DNA of 30,106 nt from Arthrobacter sp. (GTDB lineage Bacteria; Actinomycetota; Actinomycetes; Actinomycetales; Micrococcaceae): contig JASLBS010000126.1 in assembly GCA_030146405.1 (NCBI GenBank), positions 1 to 30,106 on the forward strand, written 5' to 3'. This document shows positions 15,927 through 23,858 of the stretch, piece by piece. Made by a program: the position numbers and the translations under genes. Under the pieces are notes generated by a model. That model worked only from the letters and a program-made list of their open reading frames with translations, ran no database searches and was not told the DNA's origin. Within the stretch, counting starts at the first letter, position 1; each line of letters opens with the position of its first letter.

Positions 15927-17134
15927 CACAGGCCTTCCACGAGGAGTGCGGTGCCCTGACCGACGCCCACGCACATCGTCGCCAGCCCCCGGGCGGCCCC
16001 CTCGCGTTCCATGCGGCCCAGCAGTGTGACGACCAGTCGTGATCCCGATGAACCCAGTGGATGACCCAGGGCGATGGCTCCACCATCCCGGTTCACCACG
16101 GCCGGATCCAGGCCGAGGCGCTTGATACTGGCCAGCGACTGGGTCGCGAAGGCCTCGTTCAGCTCGACCGCGCCGAGGTCGTCGATGCTCCACCCCGTGC
16201 GATCGAGTACTTTCTGCGTGGCCGGGACCGGCCCGATGCCCATGATGTGTGGTGGAACCCCGGCGGATGCACCGTCGACGATACGGGCACGCGGGGACAA
16301 CCCGTATCTCTTCACGGCTGCCTCGGACGCGACGAGAATGGCTGATGCCCCGTCGTTCAGCGAGGAGGAGTTGCCTGCGGTCACGACGGCGCCGTGCGAG
16401 ACCACCGGTCGCAGGCCGGCCAGTGCCTCCATCGTCGTCCCCGGGCGTGGTCCTTCGTCGGTGTCCACGACCGTTTCGGCGCCCTTGCGTCCTTTGACGG
16501 TCACGGGGACGATCTCCGGGGAGAAGCGGCCGACCTCGATGGCGGTGAGCGCTCTGTGGTGTGATTCCACGGCGAAAGCGTCGGCGTCCTCCCGCGTGAT
16601 GTTGTCGAGACGGGCGACTTCTTCGGCGGTTTCGGGCATCGAGAGGGTCATTCCGTCGATCTTCTTGAAGGTGGGGTTGGTGAACCGCCAGCCGATCGAG
16701 GTGTCGAAGATCTCGCCGGGTTTCGCGTAGGCGCTCGTCGGTTTTTCCATGACCCAGGGGGCCCGTGACATGGATTCCACTCCGCCGGCGATGACGAGAT
16801 CGGCCGCGCCTGCTTTGATCATGTGGGAGGCCATGATGATGGCGCTCAGTCCTGAGGCGCAGAGTCTGTTGACGGTGATGCCGGGGACGGTGTCGCCGAA
16901 TCCGGCCAGTAGCCAGGCCATGCGAGCCACGTTCCGGTTCTCCTCCCCGGCCCCGTTGGCATTGCCGAGGATCACCTCGTCGATGGTGTGCGGGTCGATC
17001 CCGGCGTCGAGGACCACTTGTCGGACGACGGTGGCGGCGAGGTCGTCGGGGCGTACTGCTGCCAGCGATCCTCCGTAGCGTCCGACCGCAGTGCGCTTGC
17101 CGCCGACGAGGAAGGCCTGGGGACGTGGGGACAT
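15926..17134 (-). CDS. paaJ: 3-oxoadipyl-CoA thiolase PaaJ
   Basis: 402-aa thiolase that cleaves 3-oxoadipyl-CoA to acetyl-CoA and succinyl-CoA, and in E. coli also 3-oxo-5,6-dehydrosuberyl-CoA. The nucleophile is C92 in NRLCASG; H in GHPLGSSG and C in CVGVGQG complete the active site near the C-terminus. Normal family length. First gene of a three-gene unit with its own operator 52 nt upstream. Closely related acetyl-CoA acyltransferases of fatty acid degradation look alike; the neighbours and operator support PaaJ. In actinobacteria this gene is sometimes labelled pcaF or fadA. Confidence 0.92.
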   Translation of the reverse strand: MSPRPQAFLVGGKRTAVGRYGGSLAAVRPDDLAATVVRQVVLDAGIDPHTIDEVILGNANGAGEENRNVARMAWLLAGFGDTVPGITVNRLCASGLSAIIMASHMIKAGAADLVIAGGVESMSRAPWVMEKPTSAYAKPGEIFDTSIGWRFTNPTFKKIDGMTLSMPETAEEVARLDNITREDADAFAVESHHRALTAIEVGRFSPEIVPVTVKGRKGAETVVDTDEGPRPGTTMEALAGLRPVVSHGAVVTAGNSSSLNDGASAILVASEAAVKRYGLSPRARIVDGASAGVPPHIMGIGPVPATQKVLDRTGWSIDDLGAVELNEAFATQSLASIKRLGLDPAVVNRDGGAIALGHPLGSSGSRLVVTLLGRMEREGAARGLATMCVGVGQGTALLVEGL

Positions 17135-17185
17135 TCGTTGGCTCCTGCCGTGGCGGACGAGATGGATCAGCGCCGACTACGATTT

Positions 17186-17199
17186 ACCGACCGTTCGTT
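17186..17199. promoter_or_regulatory. PaaR-type operator of paaJ-paaF-paaH
   Basis: ACCGACCGTTCGTT differs from the shared motif ACCGANCGNTCGGT at one arm position. On the minus strand it lies 6 nt after a candidate -10 (GATTCT, 17211-17206), which is 17 bp from a TTGACG -35 box (17234-17229). Confidence 0.65.
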
Positions 17200-17244
17200 C
17201 GCCAAAGAATCCCATGCGGACCGTGGTGCGTCAAGACGGGCCGG

Positions 17245-17323
17245 CCCTGCCGGTGATTCGACCGTCGGCAGGGAACAGGCCGCCGGTTCCCTGCCCATGG
17301 CCGAGAGCGGTCGGAGGGCAGGG
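17245..17323 (-). promoter_or_regulatory. Four alternately complementary segments between the transporter gene and paaJ
   Basis: Plus-strand segments are A CCCTGCCG (17245-17252), B CGGCAGGG (17266-17273), C CCCTGCCC (17289-17296) and D GGGCAGGG (17316-17323). A-B and C-D can each form an 8-bp stem, while B-C pairs over 10 bp (GGCAGGGAAC/GTTCCCTGCC, 17267-17276 with 17286-17295) and excludes both. The block sits 47 nt beyond the transporter stop and upstream of the paaJ -35. It may be a compound terminator for the transporter mRNA or a conditional one. Confidence 0.55.
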
Positions 17324-17369
17324 GCCGGTGGAATGTGTCCGTTGTTGAGTCAGTGACCCCTGCGCGGCA

Positions 17370-18776
17370 TCAGTGCTTGTCGCGGGAGACCGTCGGTGCC
17401 TCGAGGTCACCGTCGGTGTCCGGGTGGGCGGAGACGTACTCCTCGTGGATCTCCTTGACGTGCAGGTCCCCGCCCTGGAGCTTCTTGCTGACCATCGACA
17501 CGGCGATCAGGGACACGAGGCCCAGGGCGGCGATGTACGCCCCGATCGTCCAGGACATCCCGGTTTCATTGAGCAGGAGCTGGGCGATCAGGGGGGCGAA
17601 AGCGCCTCCGAGGATCGAGCCCAGAGCGTATCCGATGGAGACCCCCGAGTACCGCACCCGTGCCGGGAACATCTCCGCGTACAGGGCCGACTGTGGCCCG
17701 TAGGACAGTCCGAGTCCTACGGTCAGGATGACGATGGCCAGTGCGAACAGGGGAAGGGAGCCGGTGTCGAGCAGGAGCCACATGGGAACCGCCCACACGA
17801 TGATGATGGCGTAGCCGATCTGGAAGGTCCGTACACGTCCTATCCTGTCCGAGATCCACCCGCCGAACATTGTGAAGATCAGCCAGCCCACCCCGCCGAT
17901 CAGGGTCGCGGTGAGGGTTGCGGAGCGCTCCATGCCCAGTGCCCCGGCGCCGTAGGAGGCGAAGAAGGCGATGACCATGTAACCGGCCGCGTTGTTCGCC
18001 ACGAAGATGAGCGCTGCGAGTGTCACTTCCCTCTTGTTGTGCTTGAACAGCTGGCCCAGGGGAGCTGATGACTCCTTCTTGCGCAGCTGCATCTCCTTGA
18101 ACACCGGGGATTCATCGACGCTGCGGCGGATCAGATGGCCCACGACGATCAGGAGTGCTGAGGACAGGAACGGGATCCGCCATCCCCACGCCTCGAACTG
18201 CTCGGGCGTCAGATTGCTGGTCAGCACGAACATGAAGCCCGTGGCCAGGAGCACGCCGAGGGGCACGCCGACCTGGGGGTAGGCGCCGAAGAGGCCGCGC
18301 TTGTGACGAGGAGCGTGCTCCACCGCCATCAACGCGGCCCCGCCCCACTCCCCACCGGCCGAGATGCCCTGCATGATCCGCAGGACGATCAACAGGATGG
18401 GCGCCCAGATGCCGATGGCGGCGTACGTGGGCAACAGGCCGATCAGCATGGTGGCCGCCCCCATCCCGACGAGGGTCAGAACAAGGACGATCTTGCGCCC
18501 GTACTTGTCGCCGAGGTGGCCGGCCAAGACCGCCCCCAGTGGACGGAACAGGAAACTGATACCCAGGGACGCCCACGCAAGGATCTGTCCCAGCGTGGCA
18601 TTGTCCTCCCCGGCCGGAGCGAAGTACTGGGCTGCCAGGACGAAAGCGGCCGCCTGGGCGTAGATGAAGAAGTCGTACCACTCGATCGTGGTTCCCACGA
18701 GAGTGCCGGCGAGGACCTTGCGCTGCTCATGAGTCATCTTGTGATGGCCCTCGGACGTGGGTGCCGAATGTGTCAT
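17370..18776 (-). CDS. MFS transporter of the metabolite:H+ symporter (MHS) type, probable phenylacetate uptake
   Basis: 468-aa integral membrane protein with about 12 membrane helices. The MHS marks are clear: GTTIEWYDFFIYA in the first helix, GHLGDKYGRK in the loop between helices 2 and 3, and GGEWGGAALM in helix 5 (the family's organic-acid binding region). Relatives carry shikimate, citrate, proline/betaine and aromatic acids with protons. A PaaR-type operator upstream and a place inside the paa cluster point to phenylacetate or a hydroxylated relative as substrate; this is inference. The ATG at 18776 has AGGGAGA six bases upstream. The frame beyond it crosses the operator and is not coding. 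Confidence 0.9.
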   Translation of the reverse strand: MTHSAPTSEGHHKMTHEQRKVLAGTLVGTTIEWYDFFIYAQAAAFVLAAQYFAPAGEDNATLGQILAWASLGISFLFRPLGAVLAGHLGDKYGRKIVLVLTLVGMGAATMLIGLLPTYAAIGIWAPILLIVLRIMQGISAGGEWGGAALMAVEHAPRHKRGLFGAYPQVGVPLGVLLATGFMFVLTSNLTPEQFEAWGWRIPFLSSALLIVVGHLIRRSVDESPVFKEMQLRKKESSAPLGQLFKHNKREVTLAALIFVANNAAGYMVIAFFASYGAGALGMERSATLTATLIGGVGWLIFTMFGGWISDRIGRVRTFQIGYAIIIVWAVPMWLLLDTGSLPLFALAIVILTVGLGLSYGPQSALYAEMFPARVRYSGVSIGYALGSILGGAFAPLIAQLLLNETGMSWTIGAYIAALGLVSLIAVSMVSKKLQGGDLHVKEIHEEYVSAHPDTDGDLEAPTVSRDKH

Positions 18777-18836
18777 GGTGTCTCCCTGCAGATCGAGGAC
18801 GACAGCGTCCTCGAGGGGGTGAGTGGACTGAGATTT

Positions 18837-18850
18837 ACCGAACGATCGGT
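18837..18850. promoter_or_regulatory. PaaR-type operator of the MHS transporter gene
   Basis: ACCGAACGATCGGT fits the shared motif exactly, and TACCGA/TCGGTA arms extend it to 16 bp. It lies 60 nt before the transporter start. On the minus strand a TATTCT -10 candidate (18865-18860) lies just upstream of it. Confidence 0.75.
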
Positions 18851-18950
18851 AGTCAAAGCAGAATACGCACATGTGACCCGTATCACCAGGGCCTGAGGGC
18901 GGCCGATCCACCCGGCTCGATGCGGTCGTCGATCATGAGGATGATGCGTA

Positions 18951-18967
18951 CCCGGGAATTGCCCGGG
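18951..18967 (-). terminator. Terminator after the second thioesterase gene
   Basis: CCCGGG-AATTG-CCCGGG is a perfect 6-bp stem with a 5-nt loop, 8 nt beyond the stop codon of the thioesterase gene. No U-tract follows. Confidence 0.5.
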
Positions 18968-18974
18968 ACCACCG

Positions 18975-19424
18975 TCACGGTGTGCGCTTCAGGAGCAGAT
19001 TGGTGATGCGCAGAGTGCACAGCCGTCGTGATTCTTCGTCGGTGATGAGTACCTCGTGCGTCGTGAGGGTGTCCCCGAGGTGAATGGGTCTGGCAACGAT
19101 GGTGATCTGACCCTCCCGTGCCGAACGATGATGTGTCGCCGAAACATCCACCCCGACAGCCGTCTTGCCCAGTGTGCTGGCATGGATGACCGCCGCCCAG
19201 GACCCCACTGCCTCGCCCACGGCCAGGGAGGCCCCGCCGTGCAGGAGCCCGAACGACTGCCTGTTGCCCTCGACCGGCATGGTTGCCACCACCCGCTCCA
19301 CCGATTCCTCCACGATCTGGATGCCCATCTTCTCGTCGAGTTCACCCAGAGTGATCTTCCACGGAGTTCTCCCGCTGAGGTTCGCAGGCCCGTCAGGGCT
19401 GTTCCGGGGCGCGGTGGCGGTCAT
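18975..19424 (-). CDS. Second hotdog-fold acyl-CoA thioesterase in the paa cluster (PaaI/YdiI-like)
   Basis: 149 aa, hotdog domain at about 25-147. The motif LLHGGASLAVGE gives HGG at 62-64 and a glutamate (E71) at the catalytic position. This is the YdiI/EntH (MenI) pattern, unlike the aspartate of the PaaI protein at 9251. It probably hydrolyses an aromatic or dead-end acyl-CoA of the pathway. The ATG at 19424 is preceded by CAGGAGA; a longer frame to 19466 has no such site. It is divergent from paaA with a 171-nt spacer. Function in phenylacetate breakdown is inferred from position; a quinone-pathway DHNA-CoA thioesterase is the main alternative. Confidence 0.85.
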   Translation of the reverse strand: MTATAPRNSPDGPANLSGRTPWKITLGELDEKMGIQIVEESVERVVATMPVEGNRQSFGLLHGGASLAVGEAVGSWAAVIHASTLGKTAVGVDVSATHHRSAREGQITIVARPIHLGDTLTTHEVLITDEESRRLCTLRITNLLLKRTP

Positions 19425-19511
19425 CAAGTCTCCTGAGGAAGTCGCGAAGCATTCAGTCTGCAACATACGTCTTCACAGCGTTTCCCCTGGTGGCCATCGT
19501 CAACGTGTCCA

Positions 19512-19555
19512 TTGACGGCGCCCGCCCGGACGCATATCCTGAACGAACGATCGGT
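19512..19555 (+). promoter_or_regulatory. paaABCDE promoter and PaaR-type operator
   Basis: TTGACG (19512-19517) and TATCCT (19535-19540) are 17 bp apart. AACGAACGATCGGT (19542-19555), one mismatch from the shared motif, starts 1 bp after the -10 box, so a bound repressor would cover the start site. Confidence 0.8.
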
Positions 19556-19595
19556 AATTAAGCCCGATGCCTGTAGGCCTCAATCAGGAGCAATC

Positions 19596-20606
19596 ATGGC
19601 AATGCAGAATGTGCAGTTGATGCCCGAGCCGTCACCGCAGGGCATGGACCAGCTCGCCCGGCTGGAGGCAGAGGCCCAGGCCGACTTCGATCGGGTCATG
19701 GCCGAGGACTCACGCATCGAACCGCGCGATTGGATGCCGGAGGCCTACCGGAAGACATTGCTGCGGCAGATCTCACAACACGCCCACTCCGAGATCATCG
19801 GCATGCAGCCCGAGGCCAATTGGATCTCCCGCGCTCCCAGCCTGAAGCGCAAAGCCGTCCTCATGGCGAAGGTCCAGGACGAAGCCGGTCACGGGTTGTA
19901 CCTCTACTCGGCCGCAGAAACACTGGGCCAGCCCCGGGACAAGATGATGGCCGACCTCATCGCCGGTAAGGCACGCTATTCCTCGATCTTCAACTACCCC
20001 GCACGTACCTGGGCCGACATGGGCGCCATCGGCTGGATGGTGGACGGCGCGGCCATCTGCAACCAGGTCCCCCTGTGCCGGGCCTCATACGGTCCCTACG
20101 GGCGGGCAATGGTGCGCGTGTGCAAGGAGGAGTCGTTCCACCAGCGTCAGGGTTTCGAGATCCTCCTGGAGCTCTCCAACGGGACCCCGGAGCAGAAGGC
20201 CATGGCCCAGGACGCAGTGAATCGCTGGTACGCCCCCTCGCTGATGATGTTCGGCCCACCCGATGAGGATTCGCCGAACTCCCGACAGTCCATGGCCTGG
20301 AACATCAAACGCTTCAGCAACGATGAGCTCCGAAGCCGTTTCGTCGGCATGATGGCGGAACAGGTCAAGGTCCTGGGCCTGACGTTGCCGGATGACCACA
20401 TTCGTTTCGACGAGGCCACGAAGAAGTGGGAGCACGGGCCGCTGGACTGGAACGAGTTCCAGGAAGTTCTCGCCGGGAGGGGGCCCTGTAATGCCCAGCG
20501 CCTGGAGCGCCGGCGACAGGCACACGATGACGGCGCCTGGGTGAGGGAAGCAGCCTCCGCCTATGCGGCGAAGCAGAGAAAGAAGCAGAAGGACCTGGCG
20601 GCATGA
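19596..20606 (+). CDS. paaA: Phenylacetyl-CoA epoxidase catalytic subunit PaaA
   Basis: 336 aa, ferritin-like diiron protein; length fits PaaA. With PaaC and PaaB it forms the oxygenase core that makes 1,2-epoxyphenylacetyl-CoA. Diiron-type motifs are seen at E66 (HSEI), E96-x-x-H99 (DEAGH) and E179-x-x-H182 (EESFH). The ATG at 19596 is preceded by CAGGAG at good spacing. The longer frame to 19512 runs through the promoter and operator. First gene of paaABCDE, with the stop codon overlapping paaB by 4 nt. Confidence 0.96.
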   Translation: MAMQNVQLMPEPSPQGMDQLARLEAEAQADFDRVMAEDSRIEPRDWMPEAYRKTLLRQISQHAHSEIIGMQPEANWISRAPSLKRKAVLMAKVQDEAGHGLYLYSAAETLGQPRDKMMADLIAGKARYSSIFNYPARTWADMGAIGWMVDGAAICNQVPLCRASYGPYGRAMVRVCKEESFHQRQGFEILLELSNGTPEQKAMAQDAVNRWYAPSLMMFGPPDEDSPNSRQSMAWNIKRFSNDELRSRFVGMMAEQVKVLGLTLPDDHIRFDEATKKWEHGPLDWNEFQEVLAGRGPCNAQRLERRRQAHDDGAWVREAASAYAAKQRKKQKDLAA

Positions 20607-21076
20607 GCCCGCACGGCAATCCCGAGGTTCCCGCCAGCGGTGCGGCTGACGTGATCCGAGGGGCGCGGCAGGTTCCTGCCGGACCCCCGACCGGGAGAGC
20701 AGCCGATGCCCGGGCCGAAGCGTCGTCGATGGCGCCCGCGGCTCAGGGCGCCCCCCGGGTCACGAGCGATGATCAGGTGGATCGAGGGACGGAGTCCACG
20801 GCATGGGGTTTGTGGGAGGTCTTCGTCAGACCCAATCGAGGACTGAGTCACGTCCACGCCGGTTCCCTCCACGCTCCGGATGCGGAGATGGCGCTGCGCA
20901 ACGCTCGGGATCTCTATACGCGCCGCAATGAGGGCGTCTCCGTCTGGGTCGTTCCCGCGGAGGCCATCACCTCCAGTGATCCCGGTTCCAAGGGCGCTTT
21001 CTTCGAATCACCGCAGGGCAAGGACTACCGGCATGCGACCTACTACACCAAGAGCGAAGGGGTGAAGCACCTGTGA
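20603..21076 (+). CDS. paaB: Phenylacetyl-CoA epoxidase subunit PaaB, with long N-terminal extension
   Basis: 157 aa. The PaaB core, which bridges PaaA-PaaC dimers, spans about 66-157 (STAWGLWEVFVRP start, RNARDLYTRR, YYTKSEGV end). E. coli PaaB is about 95 aa. The first 60 or so residues are rich in Ala, Pro, Gly and Arg and match nothing I know. The ATGA overlap with paaA and AAGGAC upstream favour the start at 20603. A second ATG at residue 43 (MAPAAQG) would give about 115 aa, still longer than usual. The core call is firm; the start is less so. Confidence 0.88.
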   Translation: MSPHGNPEVPASGAADVIRGARQVPAGPPTGRAADARAEASSMAPAAQGAPRVTSDDQVDRGTESTAWGLWEVFVRPNRGLSHVHAGSLHAPDAEMALRNARDLYTRRNEGVSVWVVPAEAITSSDPGSKGAFFESPQGKDYRHATYYTKSEGVKHL

Positions 21077-21969
21077 GCAGCCCCGGGGCGAGCGCCGGTC
21101 ACGGAGACATCTCCACCGGTGTCGCCGGTGGAGATGCCAACGCCACCGCCACCCGCATCACGCCCGGTAATGCGCTGCGCCCGGAGGACATCGCCCTGGA
21201 AGTCCGTACCGGCCTCACCAGGCCCACCGACGATGCGGCCGAGTACGCCCTGAGGCTCGGGGACGACGCCTTGATCCTGGCCCAACGGCTGGGCCATTGG
21301 ATCTCCCGTGCCCCTGAGCTGGAGGAGGATGTCGCGCTGGGTAATATTGCCCTCGACCAACTCGGCCATGCCCGAAGCTTCCTGAGTTACGCCGGGGGAG
21401 CTTGGGAGAAGACCGAGGACGACCTCGCCTATTTCCGACGTGAGCACGAGTTCCGCTCCGCCCACCTCTTCGAACAACCCAACGGTGACTTCGCGGTGAC
21501 CATCGCCCGCCAGTTCCTGGTGAGTTTCTACCAGTACGAGCTCTACCGACGCCTGACCCGGTCCACCGATGCGACGCTGGCGGCCATCACGGCGAAAGCG
21601 GTCAAGGAGGTCGATTACCACCGGGACCACAGCGCCCAGTGGATCCTGCGTCTGGGCCAGGGGACGGACGAATCCCGGTTACGCATGATCCATGGGCTCC
21701 GTCTGATGTGGCCCTACGTGAACGAACTGTTCGACGACGACGCGGTGATCGATCGGTTGGTGCACTCCGGTGCCGCCGTCGCACCCTCCAGTACGCGGGA
21801 CGACTTCGATCGCCTGATCGGCGAGGTCCTGACAGAGGCCGACCTCGAGGTGCCCGGCGTGCCGGCCGCGCCCGGCGGTGGACGCCGCGGCCAGCACTCC
21901 GAACATCTGGGCTACATCCTCGCCGAGATGCAGGTCCTGGCACGCGAGCACCCAGGGGCGAGCTGGTGA
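21073..21969 (+). CDS. paaC: Phenylacetyl-CoA epoxidase structural subunit PaaC
   Basis: 298 aa, ferritin-like partner of PaaA that lacks a working metal site in characterised homologues. Family core from about residue 55 (EYALRLGDDALILAQRLGHW, then ALGNIALDQLGHAR). E. coli PaaC is about 248 aa; the extra 50 N-terminal residues are Gly/Ala/Thr-rich and look disordered. The start is GTG at 21073, overlapping the paaB stop by 4 nt (GTGA). The C-terminal helix ends normally at EMQVLAREHPG. Confidence 0.93.
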   Translation: MSSPGASAGHGDISTGVAGGDANATATRITPGNALRPEDIALEVRTGLTRPTDDAAEYALRLGDDALILAQRLGHWISRAPELEEDVALGNIALDQLGHARSFLSYAGGAWEKTEDDLAYFRREHEFRSAHLFEQPNGDFAVTIARQFLVSFYQYELYRRLTRSTDATLAAITAKAVKEVDYHRDHSAQWILRLGQGTDESRLRMIHGLRLMWPYVNELFDDDAVIDRLVHSGAAVAPSSTRDDFDRLIGEVLTEADLEVPGVPAAPGGGRRGQHSEHLGYILAEMQVLAREHPGASW

Positions 21970-22577
21970 CCCCCGGGAACACCGACCCCGGGAACCTCGA
22001 TTCCCCCGACGGTGCAATGCTCGAGAGCGGAACGTCCGACGGAGGGACGATCGGTGGAGCCGGCAGGAGGGCGGCCGACCAGCGCGACGCCCACCAGAAG
22101 GTCTGGGACATCGCGGCCAGGGTCTGCGACCCCGAGATCCCGGTGCTCACGATCGCGGACCTGGGCATCCTGCGCGACGTGGAGGTGACCCGGAACCAGG
22201 ACGTACGGATCACCATCACCCCCACCTACTCTGGATGTCCCGCCATGGACGCGATTCGGGATGACCTCACCACTGCATTCGCCGCGGAAGGCTACCCGGC
22301 GGTCGAGGTGGAACTCGTCCTCGCTCCCGCATGGACCACGGACTGGATGAGCGAGGCAGGAAAGTCCAAGTTGCAGGACTACGGCATCGCACCACCCACC
22401 GGGAAGGCTGCGGAAGGCGGTCATACCGGCCCGATCCGGCTGACCCTGACCATCAAGTGCCCCCAGTGCTCCTCACTCGACACCAGGGAACTGACCCGCT
22501 TCGGATCCACCTCCTGCAAAGCCCTGTACGTGTGCCGGAACTGCAAAGAACCTTTCGACTACTTCAAGGTGCTGTGA
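21966..22577 (+). CDS. paaD: Phenylacetate pathway assembly protein PaaD
   Basis: 203 aa. A DUF59/MIP18-like domain (about 42-125, with CDPEIPVLTIADLG and the conserved SGCPAMD around C91) is followed by a cysteine cluster C165-x2-C168, C184, C190-x2-C193 that probably holds zinc or an Fe-S centre. PaaD is needed for the epoxidase and is thought to mature its metal sites. The start is GTG at 21966, overlapping the paaC stop by 4 nt. The first 35-40 residues are Gly/Asp/Ser-rich and not part of the family core. The long frame upstream of 21966 is a shadow of paaC. Confidence 0.92.
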   Translation: MTPGNTDPGNLDSPDGAMLESGTSDGGTIGGAGRRAADQRDAHQKVWDIAARVCDPEIPVLTIADLGILRDVEVTRNQDVRITITPTYSGCPAMDAIRDDLTTAFAAEGYPAVEVELVLAPAWTTDWMSEAGKSKLQDYGIAPPTGKAAEGGHTGPIRLTLTIKCPQCSSLDTRELTRFGSTSCKALYVCRNCKEPFDYFKVL

Positions 22578-22586
22578 GGAAAGTTC

Positions 22587-23828
22587 ATGCCTGTAGCCCC
22601 TCGGAATGCCGCCGAACCGGCACGGATCAGCGGTCGTCGTCGCCCGTCCTTCCACACCCTCACCGTGCAGGAAGTGCGCCGACTCACGCAGGACGCCATC
22701 GAGATCGCCTTCCACGTCCCGGCGGAACTGGCGGGTCACTTCGACTATCTGCCCGGCCAGTACGTGGCACTGCGCATCGACCTTCCGGATGAGAACGGCA
22801 CGCCGCAGGAAGTGCGCCGCAGCTACTCGATCTGTGCGGAACCGCGCACGTTCGAGGACGGCACCAGCGAGATCCGGATAGCCGTGAAGAAGGACCTCGG
22901 CGGGAAGTTCTCCACCTGGGCCAATACCGCGCTCGAAGCGGGGCACACCGTGGAGGTCATGAGCCCTATGGGCGCCTTCGTGTCCAGACACGGCCGCTAC
23001 GGTGAGGTTCTGGAGCACAACCGCATGAACTCCATGAACCACCCGCAGGATCTGGCAGGGGAGGTCGCCGCCAAGGGTGAAGCGAGCTTCGTGGCGATCG
23101 CAGCGGGCTCCGGCATCACCCCCGTCATCGCCATCGCCCGCACGCTGCTGGCGTCGAACCCGGACGCCCGGTTCGACCTCATCTATGCCAACAGGGCCGC
23201 CATGGACGTGATGTTCCTCGAGGAACTCGCCGATCTCAAGGACACCTATCCGCAGAGATTGGCCATTCACCATGTCCTCTCCCGCGAGCAACGCATCGCG
23301 CCGCTGCTGAGTGGAAGGATCGACGCCGAGAAGCTTCAGCAGCTCCTGGGCACGGCCATCCGCGCGGACGACGTCGACGAGTGGTTCCTCTGCGGCCCGT
23401 TCGAGCTGGTCCAGCTCTGCCGCGACACCCTCACCGAACGCGGCGTGAAGCCGGAGAACGTCCGCTTCGAGTTGTTCACCTCCGGTAAGCCGGACCGGCC
23501 GGAAGGCAATGCAGGCCGACCGGTGGTGATGGACCAGACGCAGGACACCTACAGGATCACCTTCAAGCTCGATGGACTGCAAGGTGAGGTCACCAGCCCC
23601 ACTCATGCCCGGGAGTCCGTTCTCAATGCAGCCCTGCGTGTGCGCCCCGATGTGCCCTTCGCCTGCGCCGGAGGGGTGTGCGGTACCTGCCGGGCCAAAG
23701 TCGTCGCGGGCAGCGTGAGCATGGACGAGAACTACGCCCTGGAACAGGAAGAGTTGGACAGAGGGTACGTGCTCACGTGCCAATCACACCCCACCACCAA
23801 GGACGTCACCGTCGACTTCGACGTCTAG
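22587..23828 (+). CDS. paaE: Phenylacetyl-CoA epoxidase reductase PaaE
   Basis: 413-aa flavin reductase that passes electrons from NADPH to the PaaA diiron site. The order is an FAD-binding barrel (RRSYS at 77-81), an NAD(P)-binding domain (AAGSGITPV at 172-180, LCGPFELV at 268-275), then a C-terminal plant-type 2Fe-2S ferredoxin domain with C360, C365, C368 and C398. Length is a little above E. coli (356 aa), mainly at the N-terminus and in the FAD/NAD junction (about 132-165). ATG at 22587 with GAGGAAAG upstream, 9 nt after paaD. Confidence 0.96.
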   Translation: MPVAPRNAAEPARISGRRRPSFHTLTVQEVRRLTQDAIEIAFHVPAELAGHFDYLPGQYVALRIDLPDENGTPQEVRRSYSICAEPRTFEDGTSEIRIAVKKDLGGKFSTWANTALEAGHTVEVMSPMGAFVSRHGRYGEVLEHNRMNSMNHPQDLAGEVAAKGEASFVAIAAGSGITPVIAIARTLLASNPDARFDLIYANRAAMDVMFLEELADLKDTYPQRLAIHHVLSREQRIAPLLSGRIDAEKLQQLLGTAIRADDVDEWFLCGPFELVQLCRDTLTERGVKPENVRFELFTSGKPDRPEGNAGRPVVMDQTQDTYRITFKLDGLQGEVTSPTHARESVLNAALRVRPDVPFACAGGVCGTCRAKVVAGSVSMDENYALEQEELDRGYVLTCQSHPTTKDVTVDFDV

Positions 23829-23858
23829 GCCCTGCCGACGTTTCAGAACAGGAGCTCC

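Noticed and set aside
22473..23783. Minus-strand open frame opposite paaE (436 codons)
   Set aside because: Shadow of paaE, whose FAD, NAD and 2Fe-2S motifs are intact.
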